A stretch of 6,735 bases of DNA from Campylobacteraceae bacterium (GTDB taxonomy: Bacteria > Campylobacterota > Campylobacteria > Campylobacterales > Sulfurovaceae): contig JAMONW010000139.1 of NCBI GenBank assembly GCA_027066355.1, forward strand, positions 1-6,735, read 5' to 3'. Positions 1 to 5,923 of this stretch are shown piece after piece. The stretch's first letter is position 1. Every line of letters begins with the position of its first letter. The translations under genes were made by a program, and so were the position numbers. Under the pieces are notes generated by a model, which searched no databases, was not told the origin of the DNA, and saw only the letters and a list, made by a program, of their open reading frames with translations.

Positions 1-66
1 AGAATTAATAAAATATAGTGTCAAATTTCTAATATTACAAAATGCATTTAAAAGCTATGAACGCTC

Positions 67-101
67 TCTTAGATACTAAAATAGATTCAGTATAACTAAG
101 A
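67..101. other. Imperfect stem-loop between the lipoprotein gene and the left edge
   Basis: The arms TCTTAG/CTAAGA and ATACT/AGTAT form an 11-base-pair stem broken by a 2-base bulge, around an 11-base loop at 78-88. It starts 6 bases after the lipoprotein stop codon. On the minus strand it is not followed by a T-run, which argues against an intrinsic terminator for the lipoprotein gene. On the plus strand it is followed by a T-rich stretch (102-114), so it could instead end a transcript entering from the left edge. Its function is inferred from shape only. Confidence 0.35.
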
Positions 102-107
102 TAGTAT

Positions 108-515
108 TTATTTTAAAATATCATCTTTTAGTTGGTTAAAAGCATCTTTTAAATCGCTAATATCTGGCTTGTGCGTTAAATCTTTGTAATAACTATACTC
201 TAAGCCAAGTCCTTTTGTTACTTCAAGTTTAATATATGCAGTTGGAAAGTTGCTAGTAACCTTTTGAGGCACATTATATCTACTATTACAAACTATACCT
301 GCTTTATATGACAACTCAAGTTTGTATGGGCAGTTATCGCTAAATTTATATAGTTTTTTTAGCTCTTGCTCAAGTTTACTTCCACTATAATAAGCAAGTC
401 CAAGGCACTTTAATTTATTATTTTTTAAAGATTTATCATACATAACAACTTGCGCCTTTTTATCACAAGCAGTTAAAAATAAAATTGCAGATAATATTAG
501 CAATGTTTTGAACAT
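108..515 (-). CDS. Small putative lipoprotein of unknown function
   Basis: A 135-residue protein that I do not recognise. The N-terminus is a classic lipoprotein signal: Lys3, a hydrophobic run at residues 4-14, then the lipobox Leu-Thr-Ala-Cys with the lipidated cysteine at 17. After processing about 119 residues remain, rich in Lys and Tyr, with three further cysteines at 37, 62 and 76, so a disulfide is possible in the cell envelope. Asp follows the lipidated Cys; in E. coli that residue retains lipoproteins in the inner membrane, but the rule may not hold in Campylobacterota. No catalytic motif is visible. The ATG start is supported by an AAAGG ribosome binding site (525-529) 9 bases upstream. 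The gene lies 238 bases downstream of hemC on the same strand and has its own likely promoter, so it is probably not part of the haem operon. It is clearly a protein gene; its function is unknown. Confidence 0.85.
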   Translation of the reverse strand: MFKTLLILSAILFLTACDKKAQVVMYDKSLKNNKLKCLGLAYYSGSKLEQELKKLYKFSDNCPYKLELSYKAGIVCNSRYNVPQKVTSNFPTAYIKLEVTKGLGLEYSYYKDLTHKPDISDLKDAFNQLKDDILK

Positions 516-524
516 TAATTATAA

Positions 525-529
525 CCTTT
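525..529 (-). promoter_or_regulatory. Ribosome binding site of the lipoprotein gene, in a small inverted repeat
   Basis: On the minus strand AAAGG lies 9 bases before the ATG. It sits within a short inverted repeat at 521-535 (5-base arms ATAAC and GTTAT around a 5-base loop). Most of the binding site is in the loop and its last G begins the 3' arm. The stem is A/T-rich and probably weak. Confidence 0.6.
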
Positions 530-552
530 AGTTATGATTTGTTTTATTTTTT

Positions 553-558
553 ATTATA
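553..558 (-). promoter_or_regulatory. Probable -10 promoter element of the lipoprotein gene
   Basis: On the minus strand a perfect TATAAT is preceded by AGA and an AT-rich tract. The expected transcription start is about 7 bases downstream, near 546, which would give a leader of about 30 bases. No TTGACA-like -35 box stands at the usual distance. This fits the known sigma-70 promoters of Campylobacter and Helicobacter, which rely on an extended -10 and AT-rich upstream DNA. In such AT-rich DNA a chance match is possible, but the position between hemC and the lipoprotein gene is right. Confidence 0.55.
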
Positions 559-692
559 TCTGTTTAATTTTAAATTTTAGAGAGATATTTTTAAAAGGAA
601 TTGTTTAAAAAAGTGAAAACATTAAGAAGGAATAATAAACTTATTTTAGGTTATAACTTTTACAAAATAACCAATCATAAACTACAAACAAA

Positions 693-715
693 GCATTTGA
701 GCAAAGCAAAAATGC
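693..715 (-). terminator. Candidate terminator hairpin after hemC
   Basis: The 6-base arms GCATTT and AAATGC enclose an 11-base loop. Read on the minus strand, the hairpin begins 38 bases after the hemC stop and is followed by a T-rich but interrupted stretch (about 679-692). The stem is short, so this is a modest candidate for the end of the ispB-to-hemC transcript. The rest of the 516-753 gap holds the lipoprotein promoter and no convincing gene. Confidence 0.35.
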
Positions 716-753
716 ATACCAAAATTTTCCATTCTCAACTTTCAAATTTTAAA

Positions 754-1707
754 TTAAATTCTATCAGGTCTATACTCTTTAAAAGCATTCTCTTCAGCTT
801 CTTTTAAAAGCTCTAATGCTCCATCTTTTATCATTAAATTTGCTAAATCTTCTCCTAAAGTTTCAAAGTTATTAATATTTGACTCTAAAGAGTGGCTTAA
901 TATTTTAGAGCCATCAACTAAACCAATAAGTGCTTTTACAGCTATTTTATTACCCTCTATTTTTGCATTTACTGCAACTGGTGCAGAGCATCCTGCACCT
1001 ATTTTTGAGATAAAATCTCTCTCTACTTTAGTGCAAATAAAAGTATCTTTATCATTTAAGGCATTTGCAACCTCTTTTAAGAAATCATCTCCCTCAACAA
1101 TTTCAATTCCAAGTGCTGCTTGTCCCATTGGAGGTATCATAAATTCTAATTTTTGAGTATATGGAATATCTTTTATTAAATCTAATCGTTTTAACCCAAT
1201 ATATGCTAAAATGATTGCATCGTATTGTCCCTCTTTTAGTTTGCGAAGTCTTGTATTTACATTACCTCTTAAATCTTTAACAATTAAGTCTGGGCGCTTT
1301 GCAAGAAGCTGCATACGGCGTCTAAGGCTTGTTGTGCCAACAATTGCACCCTTTGGCAACTCTTCAAAACTGCTATATTTATGAGATAAAAATAGATCAG
1401 ATTGATCAGCCCTTTTTGTTACAGCAGCAAGTTTTAAGCCTTTTGGGATAAAGGTAGGAACATCTTTTAGTGAATGAACTGCTAAATTTGCCTTGCCATC
1501 TAGCATTGCATCTTCAAGCTCTTTTGTGAAATGTCCTTTTCCTCCAATTAGTGCTAGAGGTTTATCTAAAATAACATCGCCTTTACTTGTCATTTTATTT
1601 ATCTCTACTTCAACATCACTAAATAGCTCTTTTATTCTATCTTGTATATGATATGCTTGCCAAAGAGCCAATTGACTCTCTCTTGTTGCTATAACTACTT
1701 TTTTCAC
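754..1707 (-). CDS. hemC: Hydroxymethylbilane synthase (porphobilinogen deaminase)
   Basis: This cytoplasmic enzyme joins four porphobilinogen molecules into linear hydroxymethylbilane (preuroporphyrinogen), using a covalently bound dipyrromethane cofactor. At 317 residues it has the normal family length and looks intact. Visible landmarks are the N-terminal ATRESQLALWQ (7-17), AVHSLKDVP at 76-84 with Asp82 matching the catalytic Asp84 of the E. coli enzyme, the arginine-rich TTSLRRRMQL (125-134), DLRGNVNTRL (145-154) and GAGCSAPVA (237-245). Cys240 is the expected cofactor attachment site (E. coli Cys242). The start codon is GTG: the family's N-terminal segment begins right after it and no Met lies near. 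The upstream Shine-Dalgarno match is weak (GAAG at 1715-1718, inside the end of the preceding gene). The start lies 4 bases after the stop of the Dsb-like gene, so translation is probably coupled. It is the last gene of the cluster. Confidence 0.97.
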   Translation of the reverse strand: MKKVVIATRESQLALWQAYHIQDRIKELFSDVEVEINKMTSKGDVILDKPLALIGGKGHFTKELEDAMLDGKANLAVHSLKDVPTFIPKGLKLAAVTKRADQSDLFLSHKYSSFEELPKGAIVGTTSLRRRMQLLAKRPDLIVKDLRGNVNTRLRKLKEGQYDAIILAYIGLKRLDLIKDIPYTQKLEFMIPPMGQAALGIEIVEGDDFLKEVANALNDKDTFICTKVERDFISKIGAGCSAPVAVNAKIEGNKIAVKALIGLVDGSKILSHSLESNINNFETLGEDLANLMIKDGALELLKEAEENAFKEYRPDRI

Positions 1708-1711
1708 TATT

Positions 1712-2554
1712 TTACTTCTTTTCTACTAATTTTTTATAACCTGTTACTTCTTTATCAAATTTTCCATCCAAATATACTGTTGGAGTTCCTTGAAGCATAA
1801 TTGATGTTGCTTTATCTACATCTTTTTTAATTTGCTCTTTTATATCTGGCTTATTAATTTCATCTTTTGAAATATCTATATTTAACTGTTTTTTAACTTC
1901 TGCTAAAATCTTAGTTTCATTGTTCTCTCTTGGACTAATTTTTAAGCTATACATCTTCATTGCATCATCCATTTTGCCTTGTTTTTGTAAAACTTCCATA
2001 ACTTTTGTTAAAGTATCTGAAACTGGATGAAGTCTAAGAAGTGGCATATGATAGTAGTATAGTGCAAATGTATCTGGATGCTCTTTTACAGTTTTATAAA
2101 TTTCTGGAACATATTTTATACAAAATGGGCATTGAGGGTCTGAAAATACTACCAATTTATGTTTAGCACTCTTTTTACCAGCAATTAAGTGGCTATCTTG
2201 GTAATAGCTATTATCCATTTTTGGTCTAATATCTTTACCAAGCATAGTGTGATTTACATAATCATAAAGTCCTGGTGCAGATTTTACAGCAACAAGCCCC
2301 TCTTTTTCATTTACCAATGCAGTTTCTGGAAATTTATTGTTTTTACCTCTTATGTTTAAATCCATAACAAAAAGATATGCTTTCCAATTTGGCTTATTTT
2401 TTATATCTACTTTTTCTAATAGTTTTACACTATTTACTTTTATTTGTGGATTTTTAATTAAATCATTTTTTACATACTTTTCTAAATTAAATTCAGCGCT
2501 CAATAGTAGTGTCGTTATTACTGTTAGTGTCGATAATTTCAACATCAATGACAT
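1712..2554 (-). CDS. Periplasmic thioredoxin-fold disulfide protein, DsbC/DsbG/DsbA-like
   Basis: A predicted exported thiol-disulfide oxidoreductase or isomerase of 280 residues from the start chosen here. Residues 1-20 form a signal peptide with a hydrophobic core and likely cleavage after LLLSA. A domain of about 100 residues follows (21 to about 125). The thioredoxin-fold domain then begins at LVVFSDPQ, with active site CPFC at 142-145 and the cis-proline loop GTPT at 256-259. An N-terminal domain before a DsbA-like fold recalls dimeric DsbC/DsbG and Helicobacter HP0231, but the CPFC dipeptide differs from E. coli DsbC (CGYC) and from DsbA and HP0231 (CPHC). Whether it oxidises, isomerises or reduces cannot be read from sequence. 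An ATG at 2560 touches the Shine-Dalgarno AAGGAG (2561-2566), whereas the ATG at 2554 lies 6 bases from it, so I prefer 2554; the longer form has 282 residues. The first 62 bases overlap fxsA in another frame. Confidence 0.9.
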   Translation of the reverse strand: MSLMLKLSTLTVITTLLLSAEFNLEKYVKNDLIKNPQIKVNSVKLLEKVDIKNKPNWKAYLFVMDLNIRGKNNKFPETALVNEKEGLVAVKSAPGLYDYVNHTMLGKDIRPKMDNSYYQDSHLIAGKKSAKHKLVVFSDPQCPFCIKYVPEIYKTVKEHPDTFALYYYHMPLLRLHPVSDTLTKVMEVLQKQGKMDDAMKMYSLKISPRENNETKILAEVKKQLNIDISKDEINKPDIKEQIKKDVDKATSIMLQGTPTVYLDGKFDKEVTGYKKLVEKK

Positions 2555-2915
2555 CGTCATCTCCTTTTTGTGTTTTATTTTTTATGTCGCTTGGTATTTT
2601 AGCAAAAAATCTTAAATAAATTGTGTAGCATAATAGTAATATTCCCAACAAATCGCTAAAAACACCAGGAATAATTAATAATATTGCCCCTAAAACATAA
2701 GATATTGCTGCATTTTGCGCACTTATAATATTAAATTTTTCAAAGCCTATTTTATTAAAACTATCCATAATAGCATATGGAGATAATCTAAGTAACAATG
2801 CTCCAAATAGTGATGTAGCAATTACCCAAACTACGCTCCATCCAAAACCAATAGTTATTCCAAGTTTTATAGATAGTAGTAATTCAATTATAAAATAGGC
2901 TAAAATAAATATCAT
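2493..2915 (-). CDS. fxsA: FxsA-family membrane protein
   Basis: A 140-residue inner-membrane protein of the FxsA family. The E. coli member is known for suppressing F-exclusion of phage T7 when overproduced; its normal role is not established. Hydrophobic segments lie at about residues 2-18, 24-43 and 71-100. The last contains the family signature around IIPGVFSDLLGILLL (81-95), a Pro-Gly and Asp inside a membrane hairpin. The C-terminus is cytoplasmic-looking and acidic (DDDVIDVEIID, 119-129), like other family members, followed by a polar tail to residue 140. The ATG overlaps the proS stop by one base (TAATG), and only a weak AGAGAAG precedes it, so translational coupling to proS is likely. 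Residues 121-140 are encoded by DNA that also encodes the signal peptide of the next gene. The family call is firm; the symbol is given by family likeness only. Confidence 0.85.
   Translation of the reverse strand: MIFILAYFIIELLLSIKLGITIGFGWSVVWVIATSLFGALLLRLSPYAIMDSFNKIGFEKFNIISAQNAAISYVLGAILLIIPGVFSDLLGILLLCYTIYLRFFAKIPSDIKNKTQKGDDDVIDVEIIDTNSNNDTTIER
2561..2566 (-). promoter_or_regulatory. Ribosome binding site deciding the start of the Dsb-like gene
   Basis: AAGGAG on the minus strand, part of a longer A-rich run to 2569, is the strongest Shine-Dalgarno match I noticed in the window. It lies inside fxsA, in the codons for Lys117-Gly118-Asp119. The ATG at 2558-2560 abuts it with no spacer and the ATG at 2543-2545 is 15 bases away. 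Only the ATG at 2552-2554 has a good spacing (6 bases). Confidence 0.7.
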
Positions 2916-4636
2916 TATGCTAACTTCTCTTTTATAACTTCTAAAATTTTATCTACTTGAATTTCCTCTTTATTTAAAGTTTTTCTATCTACAATTTCTA
3001 TTAAGCCATCAGCCAATTTTTTACCAATAATTATAGCGTATGGAATACCAAGAAGTTCATAATCTTTTATCTTAAAGCCAAAGCGCTCTTTTCTATCATC
3101 TAAAAGAACATCTACTCCTTCTTCTTGTAGTTTAGCATAAAGCTCTTCACCCAATTTTTTCTCTTCTTCTTTTTTTATGTTAGAGATTATTATCTCTAAA
3201 TCAAAAGGAGCAGTTGTTTTTGTCCAGATAGGTCCTTTATCGTCGTGTGATTGCTCTACAATTGCAGCTAATAATCTTGATATTCCAATTCCGTAAGTTC
3301 CCATAACAAATGGTTTACTTTTGCCATTTTCATCTAAAAATTCAGCTTTTAAAGGCTCACTGTATCTTGTTCCTAGTTGAAAAATGTGTCCTATTTCTAT
3401 ACCTTTTGTGTGTTTTAATTTTCCTCCACATTTCGCACAAATATCTCCCTCTTGAACAACTATAATATCTTTAAATTTATCTCCATAATCAGGAATTCTA
3501 ACATCTAATTGATGGTAATTCTCTTCATTAGCTCCAGCAATAAGTTGCTTTGCACCTCTTAATTCATTATCAATAATATAATCTATACCTTGAGGTAGAT
3601 TTGTTAAGCCTATATATCCAGGAGTTAATCCAGCCTCTTTTAATTCATCTTCACTTACATCAATTAACTCATTTGCATTAACTGCATTACAAGCTTTTGT
3701 CTCTTCTAACTCTTCGCACCCTCTAATAAAAAATACTACTATTTTTTCTACACCCTCATCATATAGTGCTTTTTTAGCCACTGCTTTAACTAGATAATAT
3801 TTATCAATATGAAAGAAGTCTGCCAACTCATCTATTGTTTTTATATTTGGTGTTAAAAACTTTCCACCAGTCATTTCAACCTCTTCACCTTCTGAGTATT
3901 TTGGCGCTTCTCTTTTAGCTCTTATTGCAGCTTCTATATTTGCTCCATAATCGCAACTCTCACAAACCACAATAGTATCTTCGCCACTATCTGCTAGTGC
4001 CATAAACTCTTTACTTCCACTACCACCAATAGCTCCACTATCTGCTTCAACAATTCTAAAATCAAGACCTAATCTTTTAAAGATATTACTATAAGTTTTC
4101 TCCATTTTATTAAAGCCATTTTCTATCATATCAGCTTCGTCTTTGTGAAAGCTATAGCCATCTTTCATTAAAAACTCTCTTCCTCTCATCAAGCCAAAAC
4201 GAGGGCGAATTTCATCTCTAAATTTAGTTTTTATTTGATACAAATTTATTGGCAATTGCTTATAGCTTTTTATAAATGAGCGCACTAAATTTACCATCAT
4301 CTCTTCATGTGTTGGTCCTAACACAAATTCAGCATCTTTTCTATCTTTAAAACGCAAAAGCTCTTTGCCATACTTTTCATATCTGCCACTCTCTTTCCAA
4401 AGCTCACTTGGTGTTACAAATGCTAAATCTACCTCTTGGCAACCTGCCTTATCTAGTTCCTCTTTTGCTATGGCTCTAACTTTATCTAAAACTTTTTTTC
4501 CTAGTGGCAAAAAGTTGTAAAGACCTGCTCCAATACCTTGAATAAAACTACCTCTAACTAAGTATATATGGCTTGGCAAAGTTGCATCACTTGGTGCCTC
4601 TTTTAATGTATGTATGAAAGCTTCTGAAAATCTCAT
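2915..4636 (-). CDS. proS: Prolyl-tRNA synthetase (bacterial type, with insertion editing domain)
   Basis: This cytoplasmic class II aminoacyl-tRNA synthetase charges tRNA-Pro. Its 573 residues match the E. coli-type enzyme (about 572). Class II motif 2 is at about 139-159 (FRDEIRPRFGLMRGREF then LMKD), and motif 3 is at 446-458 (GTYGIGISRLLAA) with its arginine at 454. Between them, at about 224-407, lies the insertion domain that in this enzyme type hydrolyses Ala-tRNA-Pro; Lys284 sits where the E. coli editing lysine is expected. Cysteine pairs CESC (225-228) and CAKC (400-403) stand at the two ends of that insertion and could form one metal-binding knot. The C-terminal anticodon-binding domain runs from about 476 to the end. 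The ATG has a good AAAGG site (4643-4647) 6 bases upstream, which overlaps the hemA stop codon; the gap to hemA is 9 bases. The gene is intact. Confidence 0.98.
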   Translation of the reverse strand: MRFSEAFIHTLKEAPSDATLPSHIYLVRGSFIQGIGAGLYNFLPLGKKVLDKVRAIAKEELDKAGCQEVDLAFVTPSELWKESGRYEKYGKELLRFKDRKDAEFVLGPTHEEMMVNLVRSFIKSYKQLPINLYQIKTKFRDEIRPRFGLMRGREFLMKDGYSFHKDEADMIENGFNKMEKTYSNIFKRLGLDFRIVEADSGAIGGSGSKEFMALADSGEDTIVVCESCDYGANIEAAIRAKREAPKYSEGEEVEMTGGKFLTPNIKTIDELADFFHIDKYYLVKAVAKKALYDEGVEKIVVFFIRGCEELEETKACNAVNANELIDVSEDELKEAGLTPGYIGLTNLPQGIDYIIDNELRGAKQLIAGANEENYHQLDVRIPDYGDKFKDIIVVQEGDICAKCGGKLKHTKGIEIGHIFQLGTRYSEPLKAEFLDENGKSKPFVMGTYGIGISRLLAAIVEQSHDDKGPIWTKTTAPFDLEIIISNIKKEEEKKLGEELYAKLQEEGVDVLLDDRKERFGFKIKDYELLGIPYAIIIGKKLADGLIEIVDRKTLNKEEIQVDKILEVIKEKLA

Positions 4637-4645
4637 TTTAAACCT

Positions 4646-5923
4646 TTATTTATAGTTTTTTGGGTCAATATGCTCTGTATCTATACAAAAGACCTCTTTT
4701 ACTGCTTCTATTACTTCTAATCCCTCATTCTCTTTAGAGATATTTCGCATATTTTTTGTTGGTATATGTAAAAATTTGTCAAAAAGTTGTTTTGCCATAT
4801 ACTCAATATTATCTTGATACTCTTTTGGCAAAAAACCTTTTTTAATTACTCTTGAACTCTCTTCTTTAATTATTTTATCAATATTTAAGCGCATCTGCTT
4901 AATTACTGGCTCTACAGATAGTGCTTGAAGCCACTTTAAAAAATCCTCTTTATACTTTTGAACAATTTCTGTTGCTTGAAGTGCTTGTTCTTTTCTTAGG
5001 GCATGATTATTTTTTGAAATTGCTTGTAAATCATCAATATAGTATATTTTTAAATTATACTTTTTAATAGTATTATCTATATCTCTAGGTATTGCCATAT
5101 CAAACCATAATCTATCCATATTCTTATCTTCTACTATATCATTAGTAATTATTGGCTCTTTAGAAGAAGTCGCAGTAAATAGTAGTCTATATTTATTAAT
5201 ATAAATTGGTAGCTTTTCGTATGTTCCAACTGTTACATTTTCACCAAGCTCTTGTGCTAAAGCCTCTGCGTGTTCTTTGTTTCTTGAAACCAACAAAACA
5301 TCTGCTCCAGCTCTAAGAAGATGCTTTGAAGCCAATTTACCCATCTCTCCAGAGCCAATTACTACTCCAACCATTCCAGAGAGTGATTTTAATTCATCTT
5401 CTGCTTGAGCCACTGCAACTGAAGCAATTGATATTGGATGTTCAGATATATTTGTAGAGTTTCTAACCTCAGCAGCACACTTTGTTGCATAACTTAATAG
5501 CCTATTTAGCTCTTTACCAGCTGTGCCATTGTTAAAAGAGATTCTAAATGCCTCTTTAACTTGTCCTGTTATTTGGGCTTCGCCTACTACCATAGAATCA
5601 AGCGATGACACCACCTTAAAAATATGCTCTATTGCTTCTTCTTCTTCATATCTTAAAGCACTCTTTTCAAGTTCATAAAAATTTACTTTTTTTGTTTTAC
5701 TTAAAATCCCAAGTATAGAGTGGTAAGTCGCAAAATTATCACGACTTGCAACTACAATCTCAACCCTATTACAAGTATTTACAACAAATGCTTCTTGTAT
5801 AAATTCAAAATCTGTTAAAGTATTTAGAAACTCTTTTATCTCATCTTCATCTTTAAAGGAAATTGACTCTCTTTGCTCTAAAGAACACTGTTTATAGTTA
5901 AAACTCACCACCATATAATACAC
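4646..5923 (-). CDS. hemA: Glutamyl-tRNA reductase
   Basis: This enzyme reduces glutamyl-tRNA-Glu with NADPH to glutamate-1-semialdehyde, the first committed step of haem synthesis by the C5 route. The 425 residues include the catalytic motif VVNTCNRVEI (47-56) with Cys51 (E. coli Cys50) and Arg53, His100 matching E. coli His99, and GEAQITGQVKEAF (114-126). The NADPH-binding loop is VVIGSGEMGKLASKHL (187-202). DMAIPRDID (275-283) and SVEPVIKQMR (336-345) lead into the C-terminal dimerisation helices. All expected landmarks are present. The start is taken as GTG at 5921-5923: AGGAG (5930-5934) is 6 bases upstream, while the next in-frame start, an ATG at 5912-5914, is 15 bases away. The GTG shares one base with the ispB stop (TAGTG), which suggests translational coupling. 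The gene belongs to the same operon as hemC, which lies four genes downstream. Confidence 0.97.
   Translation of the reverse strand: MYYMVVSFNYKQCSLEQRESISFKDEDEIKEFLNTLTDFEFIQEAFVVNTCNRVEIVVASRDNFATYHSILGILSKTKKVNFYELEKSALRYEEEEAIEHIFKVVSSLDSMVVGEAQITGQVKEAFRISFNNGTAGKELNRLLSYATKCAAEVRNSTNISEHPISIASVAVAQAEDELKSLSGMVGVVIGSGEMGKLASKHLLRAGADVLLVSRNKEHAEALAQELGENVTVGTYEKLPIYINKYRLLFTATSSKEPIITNDIVEDKNMDRLWFDMAIPRDIDNTIKKYNLKIYYIDDLQAISKNNHALRKEQALQATEIVQKYKEDFLKWLQALSVEPVIKQMRLNIDKIIKEESSRVIKKGFLPKEYQDNIEYMAKQLFDKFLHIPTKNMRNISKENEGLEVIEAVKEVFCIDTEHIDPKNYK

Noticed and set aside
19..24. Perfect TTGACA (-35-like) on the minus strand near the left edge
   Set aside because: The matching -10 position falls outside the window, and sigma-70 promoters in this group do not depend on a -35 box.
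649..672. GGTTAT/ATAACC inverted repeat in the hemC-lipoprotein gap, also containing the palindrome GTTATAAC
   Set aside because: The stem is 6 bases with a 12-base loop and no T-run follows on the minus strand. Short A/T palindromes are expected by chance in this composition.
601..807. Plus-strand open frame of 68 codons starting with TTG
   Set aside because: Its 3' part is antisense to the hemC end, the purine-rich run before the TTG is only two bases away, and the product is a lysine-rich, low-complexity sequence typical of translated AT-rich noncoding DNA.
2558..2560. ATG as the start of the Dsb-like gene
   Set aside because: It directly abuts the AAGGAG Shine-Dalgarno with no spacer; the in-frame ATG at 2552-2554 has a normal 6-base spacing.
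2337..2615. Plus-strand open frame of 92 codons
   Set aside because: It lies wholly antisense to the Dsb-like gene and fxsA, both of which have clear family features; the hydrophobic Phe/Ser-rich product is the usual shadow of Lys/Glu-rich coding on the other strand.
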